A stretch of DNA of 64,000 bases from Anoplolepis gracilipes (Eukaryota > Arthropoda > Insecta > Hymenoptera > Formicidae). The position numbers and the translations under genes were made by a program. The stretch is taken from assembly GCF_047496725.1 (NCBI RefSeq), contig NC_132971.1, forward strand, positions 2,808,501-2,872,500, read 5' to 3'. The notes beneath the pieces were generated by a model. It was given only the letters and a program-made list of their open reading frames with translations. It did not search any database and had not been told where the DNA came from. Positions 53,101 through 60,786 of this stretch are shown piece after piece. How positions within the stretch are numbered: position 1 is the first letter of the stretch; each line of letters opens with the position of its first letter.

Positions 53101-56100
53101 TACCGGTTTACGTGCGTCATGTTGCAACGGTGCCGCCCGAGATCGGTTTGGGTTTCGCCGAGAACTCGTATAACGTCGAAGTGCCCGAGGACGCTGGTGA
53201 CAATACGCTAATAAAGATAATCACCATCATTAACAGTCACGCGCATGACACTACGCCGCTCAGGTGCGAGATTTACAGCGGCAACGAGGCCGGTCTGTTC
53301 GAAGCAAATGTCACGGAGGAACGGAATTGCGCGCTGAGGCTGAAAAAAGGCTTGCTGGATTATGAGACGACGGAGTCCTATCAGATTAAGATCAAGTTGG
53401 AGTCTCTCTCGGGCTTATTAAACTCAGGCAGAAATACGACGATGGTAAGGCGCGATGATGATTATCGAATCTGTCGTTTTTCGCTTCAGCTTTTAAATAC
53501 ATGAATATTTATTAATAGGATGAAATCATATATATTGAGATATAGAAATACATCAGAGAAATGAAAAGATTAAAAGATATGAGATATAAATAAGATATAT
53601 AAAAACATATCAAGTTATATCTTTTGCAGATGTAATTTAAATAATATATTATTTTAGATACACAATTCTAGAAAAAAGCCACTTTTATTTTGCTTTCTTC
53701 CTTTTTATAACTTTAACAGAATTTAGTATAAAACAGTACATAGGCATGTAAAATAAAACAATACTGACGAGGGAAAACTTGATTTGTTGCACAAAAATTA
53801 TCTATATTTATTTTGTCTCTGATAACGATCAAACCGCATTTGATCACAGGTGAAGATTCAAGTGTTGGATGTAAATGATAACAAACCAGAATTTATCTTC
53901 CCGGAAGCGAGTCAGAAACTCACGAGAGGACGTTACTTCGCAGCGATTCCGCGCACTGCGCAATTCTCATCCACCGTTATACAAGTGAAAGCTCACGATA
54001 AGGACAACGGCAAATTCGGCAAGTTAGAGTACAAGATCCTGGAAGGACGGGGATCCGATTATTTCGCTATCGACAGCTCCACAGGCATAATCAGGACGAC
54101 GGTGACGTTCGATCACGTTGATTCGTCTGAGCTCCCCTTTAAATTCGATGTTCGCGTGCGGGATAATCCAAACTCTACTGACAATTATAATTCGATTGTC
54201 GCGCCAGTGATTGTTAATCTCATCGGAGAGGAAAATCTCATGATCCTGGTGGTACAAGATGCGGCACCAGATGCGTTGCAAAAGGAAGCTGGCAAGATAG
54301 CGAATATAATCGAGCAAAAGAGTGGCCTGCTGATCGGCATCGATAGGGTCGTGATGAGAAAAATTCTGACGAAAAATGGCACCGTGGAAACGTTCCCACA
54401 GGACTCTGACGTATGGTTTTACGCGATTGACCCGGACACAGAGGCCATACTTAGTAGAAATAGCACCAGAGTGCTGAGGTATGTATTGACGTATAGAGTG
54501 TATATAGTAACTAAAAGAGGAAAGTTGAAATTTTACAAGTAAAATACACATAATTAGATTTTTTTTACAAATTGTTGAAGCAAATTTCTTTCAGAATTTT
54601 TATATTAATGAAAAGATTATGTTGAGAGTTTTTTTTAGAATTTATATTGTAACGGCATTTGAGATCTTTCGTCTTTGTAATTATGCACGCTAAAGTGGTT
54701 ATCTCACAGTTATTTACGGAACACAGTATTACGTAATTACTATTACTTGCAGTATACTCACGTTGCATACATACAAAGTGCATAGTCCAATATATCAACG
54801 CTTCGCACATTTTTAGATAATTTTAGAAATATTATTATGACTTTTTAAACGTTTTGCAATCTATTATAGAACACACTTAACGGTGTATAACAGAATAAAT
54901 ACATTACTGTAAATATTTTTATGATATCAATTTAATTAATTAACAAATTATAACTATTAAAAGACAAAATCTTTCTCAAGTCTATTTTTCTAATAAGGTT
55001 TGTGTATTAAAAATTTTTGTATTGTTCGTAGATGTACAAATCAATAAGTTTTATGACAGTTTATCAAAAAAAGTTAGCTTCTTTTCAACTAGTTGATTAA
55101 ATACTTAATAAAGACTTATCCGCGTATTGATGATGGAGCACAAGTGTTTCTCACGCGAACATTGAAAGATCAATTACAACGTTTAATTATAGCGACATTT
55201 GATCATGGAACAAATATTAAAAGCATCGAATGCTCGACAGATCAATTATGGACAAATCAGCCATGTCGAATATCACATTCGATGTGTCAACATTAGTGCG
55301 AGCAAATGCCATCGACATTCACGCACCCGTGATGCCACCCGAGCCGGTGCGAACACAAACTGCGGTCGCATTTAGCGGAGAAGTATTCCCGTATGCGTTA
55401 ATTATCATTGCTTGCGTGATCCTAATCCTCGGCATTGCCGGCATCATCTACATTTGTGTCTCTTGGTCCAAGTAAGTTACATTCATATATGATTATAATA
55501 TTAAATATCTCACAAATATTTTCTTAAAGAATATATAATTTCTATTCGGGTTCTTGAACTCGCTTTGTTGATTATTCCTGTTGCGCGTTTCTTGCATGCT
55601 TTCATTCGGTTGAAATAAAAATTGTCATATTCATGCACAGTTGTATTAATTACTATGCACACATATCATTCTAAAAAGACAATCTCAGCTGTTATTACCA
55701 TCTCAGCTGTTATTATACGAGTCGCATGAGAGAGTTACTTCGAGTATAAATATTCATTTAATTCGTCGAGTGCAATACAATTCATACTGCTCTTTATTAT
55801 CTCTATTAGCTTAATTGCAATTTCCGCTTCGACTATTTTTGCCAACATTTGTTATTTCAATGTTGCGATCGCCGCAAAATAATATTTCCGGGATGTTTAC
55901 GCGATTCTTTTGAGAGAGTTTCTCATGAAAATATCTTGTGACATAGGTACAAAGCGTACAAGGAGCGTATGCAACGCATGTACGTAATGCCACGTTACGA
56001 TCCCGTTTATGTAGAACCGAATCTGAAAGAGTACGAGACGCAGGTGCTTCAGATGAGCGTGCCGGTCGACGATAACGACAGTTGCAATGATTTACAGTTG

Positions 56101-56451
56101 GACTTCAGCAACAAAAATCATGCGTTCAGCCTGGACAATGTCAGTTACATCACCAAAGATCATGGAGACAGTACTGGTAATTCGAAACAGATATCTGAAA
56201 ATTCAGGCAAAATCCCTGAATTTATATCGTCGAATTATTAAATGAAAAAAATTATTATGTGCGAAAGAAAAATTGGTATTCATCTTCTCTTTGCATTGTT
56301 TACTGCAATGTATTAAAAAAAGAATGTAAAAATGATAGAGCAGTTATAAAAAAATACATTATTTTCTCTTGTATATTAACTGTATTAATGTTTCTTAAAG
56401 TTTCTTCAAAGTTATATTTTATTAAAAAAAGATTTTAAGTGAATTATTTTC

Positions 56452-56503
<52 letters not shown>

Positions 56504-56873
56504 CGTCGGTTTCGAAGTATACATATACAGCCAATTTATGTATTCTGTTTAAGGCCAACAAAGTCCCGTTAGCTCCGAAGCGGCAACCACGGCGCGCGCA
56601 TCCAGTATCGCCGGTAATCACGGTGACACCAATATCCATTCCCTACGGCGGTCCACGTTGGGCCGAAAGAATCATGGTGCAAGCAACACGAACACCCTGA
56701 ACAATCGCGACGCAACACCGGTACTTAATCCCTTGTACAATCACGGCGGAGATCTCCTAAGCCCTAGTCCGTCCAACGACAATGTCACTTTCAGAGAGAG
56801 GAAGGATTACTCGCATCTCGGATTTACGTATCTGGGCGAGCAGAGTCCTGTAGAAACCACGACGGAATTGTAA
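21081..56873 (+). CDS. Cad99C: Protocadherin-15 / Cad99C orthologue, complete, 21 coding exons
   Basis: All exons join in phase to 1578 codons plus stop; Drosophila Cad99C is of similar size. Layout: signal peptide (1-20), eleven cadherin repeats with linkers ending near residues 134, 263, 384, 498, 600, 700, 801, 902, 1006, 1124 and 1237, a membrane-adjacent ferredoxin-like domain (about 1238-1342), one membrane helix (1370-1393) and a 185-residue cytoplasmic tail. The tail carries a MPRYDPVYVEPNLKEYE-type conserved block and ends TTEL, a class I PDZ ligand. In Drosophila Cad99C controls microvillus length in follicle cells; in vertebrates PCDH15 forms hair-cell tip links with cadherin-23. 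Coding blocks: 21081-21147, 25190-25255, 26875-27053, 29748-29870, 32438-32701, 46294-46443, 46698-46916, 48030-48224, 48418-48705, 48894-49211, 49536-49676, 50149-50433, 51222-51395, 51887-52096, 52619-52750, 52841-52957, 53046-53444, 53850-54478, 55241-55471, 55947-56176, 56554-56873. The weakest junction is the acceptor at 55240. No frameshift or premature stop was found. Confidence 0.92.
21148..25189 (+). other. Cad99C intron 1
   Basis: 4.0 kb. CpG-rich near 21330-21580, otherwise AT-rich with short TA runs near 22130, 23270 and 24715. No nested gene or clear transposon seen. Confidence 0.7.
25190..25255 (+). CDS. Cad99C: Cad99C exon 2: start of the N-terminal cadherin repeat
   Basis: The acceptor tttcag ends at 25189 and the donor GTAGGT starts at 25256. 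Encodes LCEVESGQSNIILDIEES, corresponding to the PCDH15 N-terminus with its lone cysteine. Phase 1 at both ends. Confidence 0.85.
25256..26874 (+). other. Cad99C intron 2
   Basis: 1.6 kb; no coding or repeat feature beyond ordinary AT-rich sequence with a moderately GC-rich patch near 25550-25720. Confidence 0.7.
26875..27053 (+). CDS. Cad99C: Cad99C exon 3: cadherin repeat 1 core
   Basis: Residues 45-104, from AIDQKTVPEELPV to LSHVVFQ. Contains the LDRDD motif of the repeat. The acceptor tttttag and donor GTAAGA fit, ending in phase 0. Confidence 0.9.
27602..28090. mobile_element. Possible TTAA-flanked (piggyBac-type) MITE
   Basis: The segment starts TTAACCTCTTT and ends AAAGAGTTAA, so the terminal TTAA plus about seven bases are inverted copies. 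Similarity beyond the tips is weak. No reading frame of transposase type is inside. Confidence 0.3.
29181..29247. repeat. (GA)n microsatellite
   Basis: About 33 GA units with a few AA interruptions. Confidence 0.95.
29748..29870 (+). CDS. Cad99C: Cad99C exon 4: end of repeat 1, start of repeat 2
   Basis: Residues 105-145. Holds the calcium-binding linker DINDNAPKF (126-134), the most diagnostic cadherin motif, followed by the TPYETTVPE strand of repeat 2. Acceptor ttcttag, donor GTAAGT. Confidence 0.93.
29871..32437 (+). other. Cad99C intron 4
   Basis: 2.6 kb; CpG-rich patches around 31000-31400 and 31860-32310, a short GA run near 31530 and a poly-T tract near 31707-31724. No gene seen. 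Confidence 0.7.
32438..32701 (+). CDS. Cad99C: Cad99C exon 5: cadherin repeat 2
   Basis: Residues 146-233. Carries the DADAGVNG calcium-site motif, a glycine/serine-rich insertion (GDGSRIGSNEGVGRN) and LDYER. The 264-bp exon is followed by a 13.6-kb intron. Confidence 0.93.
34404..34828. mobile_element. Foldback MITE, about 425 bp
   Basis: Arms of about 150 bp (34404-34555 and 34675-34828) are reverse complements at roughly 85% by eye. Shared runs include 'ataccaattttaagaaact', 'atacttgtcgcg', 'gataattgaa' and 'ctgctcgagagtcaccg'. The ~120-bp centre is non-coding. Target-site duplication not resolved. Confidence 0.8.
35230..35276. repeat. (TA)n microsatellite
   Basis: About 23 TA units. Confidence 0.95.
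37111..37166. repeat. (TA)n microsatellite
   Basis: About 28 TA units. Confidence 0.95.
38015..39370. mobile_element. Foldback element, about 1.36 kb, with ~300-bp degenerate inverted repeats
   Basis: The left arm (about 38015-38320) matches the reverse complement of about 39080-39370. Tips share 'cttcgtg.aaactcattaat'; inner parts share 'ccagattttaagcac', 'cacaatagttctacaaaaa' and 'aaaattattagaatat'. No transposase frame is present. The centre contains tandem subrepeats annotated separately. Confidence 0.75.
38242..38621. repeat. Tandem subrepeats inside the foldback element
   Basis: Three diverged units begin near 38242, 38382 and 38549 (about 140, 167 and a partial 73 bp). Each opens with a 'ttctatgcgtaaaaattatt'-like segment; the first two continue with 'atatttcgattct..atcgacttta'. 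Confidence 0.65.
39942..39981. repeat. (TA)n microsatellite
   Basis: About 19 TA units. Confidence 0.95.
45506..45566. repeat. (GT)n microsatellite
   Basis: About 30 GT units with one interruption. Confidence 0.95.
46294..46443 (+). CDS. Cad99C: Cad99C exon 6: repeat 2-3 linker with cysteine loop
   Basis: Residues 234-283. The linker reads DDDDQDPSF rather than DxNDN. It is followed by a cysteine pair in YQGCMLLDGACINPEY, a disulfide-type loop typical of PCDH15 orthologues. Acceptor cttacag, donor GTATGT. Confidence 0.92.
46698..46916 (+). CDS. Cad99C: Cad99C exon 7: cadherin repeat 3
   Basis: Residues 284-356, including the AVDMDSINAPIHYSF and FFEINPNTGAVKQI strands that mark the cadherin fold. 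Acceptor ccatcag, donor GTAAAC, phase 0 at both ends. Confidence 0.92.
47082..47915. mobile_element. piggyBac-like MITE with TTAA target duplication, in Cad99C intron 7
   Basis: The element is bounded by TTAA on both sides (47082-47085, 47912-47915). Tips are inverted copies: TTAACCTTTA.GCTGCCGC at the left and GCGGCAG.CTAAAGGTTAA at the right. A subterminal 'ccacaaaa.tggctttgcggca' motif occurs twice (near 47214 and 47881). TTAA duplication with CCY-starting tips is the piggyBac signature. The 834-bp body is AT-rich with a (TA)n and CACG-type microsatellite and no transposase. Confidence 0.7.
47640..47810. repeat. Compound GT / GCAT-CACG microsatellite
   Basis: A short GT run (47637-47653) and a run of tandem 'acgcatgc'/'cacgcacg' words (47705-47742) lie within the piggyBac-like MITE. 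Confidence 0.7.
48030..48224 (+). CDS. Cad99C: Cad99C exon 8: repeat 3-4 junction
   Basis: Residues 357-421. The linker PVDSNPP is shorter than the calcium consensus. Repeat 4 begins with VDENAPIGTKV. Acceptor ttttaag, donor GTGAGT. Confidence 0.91.
48418..48705 (+). CDS. Cad99C: Cad99C exon 9: repeat 4 and repeat 4-5 linker
   Basis: Residues 422-517. Contains FFAIDPSGVL, LDRDPPSP and a full calcium linker NDVNDNAPQL (489-498). Acceptor tatctag, donor GTGGCT. Confidence 0.92.
48894..49211 (+). CDS. Cad99C: Cad99C exon 10: cadherin repeat 5
   Basis: Residues 518-623. The EATDNDEGENAEITYSI calcium motif and FKIDPKTGVI strand are clear. The 5-6 linker (NVIPGPNTRSPVF, 588-600) lacks the DxNDN residues. 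Confidence 0.93.
49536..49676 (+). CDS. Cad99C: Cad99C exon 11: cadherin repeat 6
   Basis: Residues 624-670, AIDPENDPVSYSI through FAIGDKSGVI and LDRED. Acceptor gtacag, donor GTGAGT. Confidence 0.92.
50149..50433 (+). CDS. Cad99C: Cad99C exon 12: repeat 6-7 junction and repeat 7
   Basis: Residues 671-765. Linker DINDKNPEF (692-700), then DADEGINAEITYF, FTVDPETGDVL and LDYEQND, all canonical cadherin positions. Confidence 0.93.
50434..51221 (+). other. Cad99C intron 12
   Basis: 788 bp; no repeat or gene feature seen. The remaining downstream introns (88 to 1112 bp) are likewise plain, except intron 7 which carries the TTAA MITE. Confidence 0.7.
51222..51395 (+). CDS. Cad99C: Cad99C exon 13: end of repeat 7, start of repeat 8
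   Basis: Residues 766-823. ARDGAPDY closes repeat 7; linker DVEDEVPVF (793-801) retains acidic calcium residues. Acceptor ttgcatag, donor GTGAGT. Confidence 0.92.
51887..52096 (+). CDS. Cad99C: Cad99C exon 14: cadherin repeat 8
   Basis: Residues 824-893, ADDPDTKKQITYMI, FSIDPKTGVIKTI and LDYESQNQH. Ends in VVVNVQ, continuing directly into the linker of the next exon. Confidence 0.92.
52619..52750 (+). CDS. Cad99C: Cad99C exon 15: repeat 8-9 linker and start of repeat 9
   Basis: Residues 894-937. Opens with the calcium linker DVNDIPPVF and continues to AADSDGTAPGNQ. Acceptor gtgacag, donor GTAGGG. Confidence 0.92.
52841..52957 (+). CDS. Cad99C: Cad99C exon 16: cadherin repeat 9 middle
   Basis: Residues 938-976, VRYEIIGRG and YFVIDPDTGVLRI strands, ending SEYQ. 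Flanked by two very short introns (90 and 88 bp). Confidence 0.92.
53046..53444 (+). CDS. Cad99C: Cad99C exon 17: end of repeat 9 and repeat 10
   Basis: Residues 977-1109. The 9-10 linker (VRHVATVPPEIG, about 999-1010) has no calcium-binding residues, as in vertebrate PCDH15. Repeat 10 contains two cysteines (in LRCEIY and RNCALRL). Confidence 0.92.
53850..54478 (+). CDS. Cad99C: Cad99C exon 18: repeat 11 and membrane-adjacent domain
   Basis: Residues 1110-1318, the longest exon. Linker DVNDNKPEF, repeat 11 with YFAIDSSTGII, then the ferredoxin-like membrane-adjacent domain (MILVVQDAAPDALQ, then LLIGIDRVVMR and DVWFYAIDPDTEAI). This last domain separates PCDH15/Cad99C from other cadherins. 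Donor GTATGT at 54479; two bases carry over. Confidence 0.93.
54479..55240 (+). other. Cad99C intron 18 (3' boundary less certain)
   Basis: 762 bp. Strong-looking acceptors at 54594, 55031 and 55092 were tested in the incoming phase and each leads to a stop within ten codons; only 55240 keeps the frame into the membrane helix. Confidence 0.6.
55241..55471 (+). CDS. Cad99C: Cad99C exon 19: last strand of membrane-adjacent domain and membrane helix
   Basis: Residues 1319-1395. The acceptor (ctcgacag, ending 55240) has a poor pyrimidine tract. It is nevertheless the only AG found that fits the incoming phase and continues the domain's last helix (STRVLR + SIMDKSAMS) and strand (NITFDVSTLVRA). 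The membrane helix is about 1370-1393 (YALIIIACVILILGIAGIIY core). Donor GTAAGT at 55472. Confidence 0.8.
55947..56176 (+). CDS. Cad99C: Cad99C exon 20: cytoplasmic tail, conserved block
   Basis: Residues 1396-1472. Contains basic KYKAYKERMQRMYVMPRYD and acidic VEPNLKEYETQVLQM blocks typical of the PCDH15 family juxtamembrane region. Acceptor acatag, donor GTAATT. If the intron is retained, translation ends at 56239-56241 after about 20 more codons. Confidence 0.9.
56457..56500. repeat. (TA)n microsatellite in Cad99C intron 20
   Basis: About 22 TA units, close to the acceptor of exon 21 (53 bp upstream), where length variation could affect splicing. Confidence 0.95.
56554..56873 (+). CDS. 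Cad99C: Cad99C exon 21: C-terminal tail with PDZ ligand
   Basis: Residues 1473-1578, low-complexity Ser/Asn/Thr-rich, then DYSHLGFTYLGEQSPVETTTEL. TTEL fits a class I PDZ ligand (T at -2, L at 0). The stop codon is embedded in a GTAAGT splice donor at 56870-56875. Confidence 0.9.
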
Positions 56874-57268
56874 GTTACATGGTTCGATGACGTGCGAATG
56901 TCGGCCACGTACTGGCTCGAAAACTCTCACCAAATTATACGTACTTATAAAAAAAAATATATAAAAATGAATTAATATGACATCAGTAATTTTGATATCG
57001 TATATATACAAGTAAGACTGTGATGGACGTAATATTTTTTTACATCAAAGTTTTATTGATATTAAAATAGGTAAGATATTAAAATGCTTGAAATCTCACA
57101 TTGTATGGAAATTATGCCGACAAACATCATTTTGCATTTATAATGCATATCAAATAGACAATTATCTATCATCTTTTTGCATATGTGACAAAAAAGCGAT
57201 ATAAAATGTATTTAATTTTGATAAAATACATAATATACATCATATGACTACCAGACAGAATTCAGAAT

Positions 57269-57274
57269 AATAAA
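57269..57274 (+). terminator. Candidate proximal polyadenylation signal of Cad99C
   Basis: AATAAA about 395 bp after the stop codon and before the alternative last exon. One of several AT-rich candidates, so weak on its own. Confidence 0.35.
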
Positions 57275-57404
57275 TATCAAGTAGCGCATATTTTTTCTGA
57301 CATATGCAACCTGAAAGCGCCATATGAAGAGTATGTGAAAGCTTACGGAAAATAGTAAAGTGTCTTTGTTCATATATATTCTGCTCTTCATATGTCACCT
57401 TCAG

Positions 57405-57483
57405 AACGTGTATCGATACTCGTGTGCCGATTCACACCAGCGCGCAAATGTATCCGCAGAATTCCCGGTGGAATATATTCTGA
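57405..57483 (+). CDS. Cad99C: Candidate alternative last coding exon of Cad99C
   Basis: Splicing from the donor embedded in the stop codon (exon end 56869) to the acceptor ending at 57404 (pyrimidine-rich ...caccttcag) replaces L-stop by L plus 25 new residues. These include CIDTRVPIHTSAQMY and end in WNIF, before TGA at 57481-57483. The segment is GC-richer than its surroundings, unlike the AT-rich 3' sequence. The new end lacks the TTEL PDZ ligand. This is inference from splice signals and needs transcript support. Confidence 0.4.
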
Positions 57484-57668
57484 ACGAGTTATCCATAAAA
57501 GACCAGCGTTCAGATACAATGGCATTGAAACGAGGCCGTGAAAATATCACGCGTGTAAAAGGAGCGAGCGAAAGAATATTGCGAATATCTTTTTGAGTGG
57601 ATATTTTGTTTGATTTATTTCTCGTCAATGAATTTCCACAAGGCTAAAGCTGAGTAATATGTTTCGCC

Positions 57669-57674
57669 AATAAA
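57669..57674 (+). terminator. Candidate distal polyadenylation signal of Cad99C
   Basis: AATAAA about 185 bp after the alternative stop at 57483; would serve a transcript using the distal last exon. Confidence 0.3.
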
Positions 57675-57714
57675 TTGCGAGATTACAAATAATCGCCATC
57701 GAGATTACAACGTA

Positions 57715-57716
<2 letters not shown>

Positions 57717-57750
<34 letters not shown>
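57717..57750. repeat. (ATT)n microsatellite
   Basis: About 11 ATT units. Confidence 0.95.
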
Positions 57751-57751
<1 letters not shown>

Positions 57752-59229
57752 GTGAATGTGACTCCAAGCGCAACACAAGTAAGTTGGATTAATGGAGATG
57801 CATTAATCCAATCTTGATTAATAACTTTGAAGACGGTCCATATATTTTGCGGAAATTCATGCGGAGTATCGTGCACACGCATACATTTTAATTATAAAGA
57901 AAGAGGAGAAGAAAAAGAAATAAAAAATATCACTTCGGATGCAACCATCCAATGCATAGACTTAAGATTCGACGAGGTTGTAAGTTTATATATGAGTGTA
58001 TTTGTGAGTGCATATGTGCGTCTGCGCGAGTCTGATCGGCTCGTGATCTTGTAAATGGGTCTATCCTGATCACTTTGTACTATAATATCTGTTTATTTAT
58101 ACAATTGTGTTTGCTCATGTCATATTCTATTGTATCATAATCACAATTAATCAACGCGATGACGATATACATTTTATATATCGTTGCGTATTGTACGTAT
58201 GTCTATGTAAAAAGATCGCAAGAACGCATTTTATTAAATTTCGTCAAGGTTGAACAATGTCTTTTGCGCATTTGCATCGCGACTATTGCTCACTCTTGTT
58301 CACACGATCGCGTCGACGGTCTCTAATTAGCGACTGCCATACAAGCGAGATAAAAAAAACGCGTCCTATGCCAATAGCGTAAGTGGTAAAGTGTTTATTT
58401 AATTAGACACGTGTAACTGCCCTTTCCTCATAGTTTCGACGCTATTTGACTTTGTCTAATATTAAATTTGACAGATCTGCGAGAAGATGGATCGGTGAAA
58501 CGGCGTCGAGTGGAATTAAGTATATGATACGACTTGATTGAATGTATATCTCTAGTCGTATAACGGGCGTCCACTGCCGTGCAATTTATATAAGCTGTTT
58601 TACATTAAAAAAAAACAAACTTTGTGTGTGCGTGTTACAAATGTTCTTCGATTATAGCGTTGATATTGTTTAGTCCTAATAGCTGTACAATATTTAAACG
58701 CAAATTCTGTAAAAATTGTTAATATCTAATAACAAAAATTTATTATATTTACATAATATATAACAAGGTTTTTTATGAGGCAACATTTCATATGATCCAT
58801 CCTTTTTAGTGTAAAGCAACGAATTGTCACGTTATTACGTAAACGTTAATTCACGCTTCCGCATGGCTAAATTAATCGCTGCTGGGTCCATTTCCCACAT
58901 AAAATCTCCCGTATTTGTTTCACATGCGCGCAAGTCATATACAACAACGTGTAACAGTTGCTCCTTCTATAGAATTAATAATTTTATTGTCCGAATAATA
59001 TTTGACATATTATGACTTTACAGGAAAGATTTATTTTATTGTGATAATATTTAATAACGTTCGGCTGTATATATCTACAATTCTAAAAAGAACGTGGACA
59101 GCTGCAATACTTTAATTAAGGCATGGGTTATTATAAAATTGCTGTGCGGTAAATAGAACGGCAGCGTTTCTCTCCCCCTTTCCGTTTGTCGACGGAATCC
59201 TGGGTGGCGGGGATCAACCATACCCCTGA
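57751..59229. other. Intergenic DNA between cadherin and tetraspanin genes
   Basis: No gene or structured repeat recognised; mixed composition with moderately CpG-rich words around 58220-58560. Confidence 0.5.
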
Positions 59230-59858
59230 CGATAGAGCGTCGGCGCCGCGACGGCGGAAGCACGCAGACGCATCTGGACCAACGTCGATGACGTACAGAC
59301 GTGAGAAAGGCGGCAGACTCCAGTCCGTTTCGATTCCGCTTCGCGTTTAGTCTTCCGTCGCGATTAACGAGTAAAAGAATTCGCGCTTACGACACGCGAG
59401 ATAAAGTACCTGGATGCTGGAGGAGGTTCTATCGATCGTGCGATATCGACGAGTGATAAGCGACTCCGTTTATCCCGTCCCTGCTCTGATTCGGGCAGGT
59501 TCAGCTCACCTGCTCGCATACGGCGTCGCGACGCCCGAGTGTCGACGTCTCGAGTGTCGCGTAGATCGGAACGTTAGAAGACTTCAGAGAGCAATGACAG
59601 AACGCGCGGAAATCGCGAACCACCTGTGAACCAGCTTGGAAACGCGTATCAAGAGAGAAATGATCTTTGAGGATTACGGATATAATCTGTGCATCTGTGT
59701 TTGTGATTTCGATATTTATAACTGTACGGCATTGTTTGTAAAACGCGCGACGGACTGTGTAATCGTGTGACAATTATATACGAAAGTGTTCTGTAGGGAT
59801 AATCGAGAGCATAACTGATATCATTATCGAGTAGAGTAAGCTAACTCGCTACTAACAG
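59230..59858 (+). promoter_or_regulatory. Probable promoter and 5' UTR exon of the tetraspanin gene
   Basis: A sharply CpG-rich block begins near 59200 and fades by 59860. It ends at candidate donors (GA|GTAAGC at 59836 or CAG|GTAATC at 59859) followed by AT-rich intron-like sequence up to the acceptor at 60703. The first coding exon of the tetraspanin begins with an acceptor, so a leader exon is required. The exact start site is not determined. Confidence 0.4.
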
Positions 59859-60276
59859 GTAATCCCTGTATACAATTTTACTGTCGTAGAATTTTGTAGT
59901 GATTTTGTAATGACGTTTTGATATTTTAATGATCTGTGTTTTTAATATAAATTAGGAAAACTTTATAAAATTCTCTGTGTGTGTGTGTAATGTATTTATA
60001 TATAAATAATTTTAAATCGCATGGGTGACATCAAATATGCAGGATTGTGATGAAATAAAAATGAAAATTAAATGACTTAAATAATCAATAATTTTTTAAA
60101 ATGTTCCCTTTCAATTATAAGAGAAAAAAATTTCCTTCAAATTAATCGGATAAACTAGGTATCCTTTTTTGATAATATCTAAATTTAAAATTCAAAAAAC
60201 GATCTTTTTTTTCTTTTCGATCCTTTCAGAATCTATGTTGAAAATAATAGAAAAAAATATTTCCTATATAAAATTT

Positions 60277-60400
60277 TTGATATATAATAATATATAATAT
60301 ATAATATATAATATATAATAATATATAATAATATATAATAATATATAATATATATAATATTAATACAATATATAATAATATACTAATATGTAATATATAA
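60277..60400. repeat. ATAT/AAT-rich degenerate microsatellite
   Basis: Repeated 'ataatatata' words over about 120 bp inside the 5' intron of the tetraspanin gene. Confidence 0.85.
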
Positions 60401-60703
60401 TAAAATGTTCTAAAATTTAAAAAATTTTATCAATTTTCATTAAAATTAAAGGAAAAAAAATATGTTTTTTAAACCCCTTTAAAAGAGAGATATGTCACTT
60501 GCATTTTAAATAGATACTTAAATGCTGCTGTTATTTAAATAATTTATTTGGTTTTACATTACATTACCTTTATGTGTTAATATGTGTTAATATGCGATAA
60601 AATTAAACCTGAAGAGTGAATCGAAAAAGTTTGATATTAATCCAAAATTAATATTATATACATTTGAACTTACAACACTGGTTACACATTGTTATATTTG
60701 CAG

Positions 60704-60786
60704 ATTGATGACTAATTGGAGGGTCAAGGAAAACAAACATGAAATACTTGAAAATCGCGTTATTTACGTTCAATCTATTAATATGG
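60704..60786 (+). CDS. Tetraspanin exon 1 (start of TM1)
   Basis: The acceptor atttgcag ends at 60703. ATG at 60739 opens MKYLKIALFTFNLLIW, a typical tetraspanin N-terminus. An earlier out-of-frame ATG at 60708 lies in the same exon. Donor GTAAAT at 60787. Confidence 0.85.

Noticed and set aside
54024..54551. 175-codon minus-strand frame
   Set aside because: Antisense shadow of Cad99C exon 18, whose plus-strand product is clear.
55093..55296. 67-codon frame just before the transmembrane exon, considered as a missing Cad99C exon
   Set aside because: No acceptor gives it the right incoming phase, it has no donor leading on, and it does not continue the membrane-adjacent domain.
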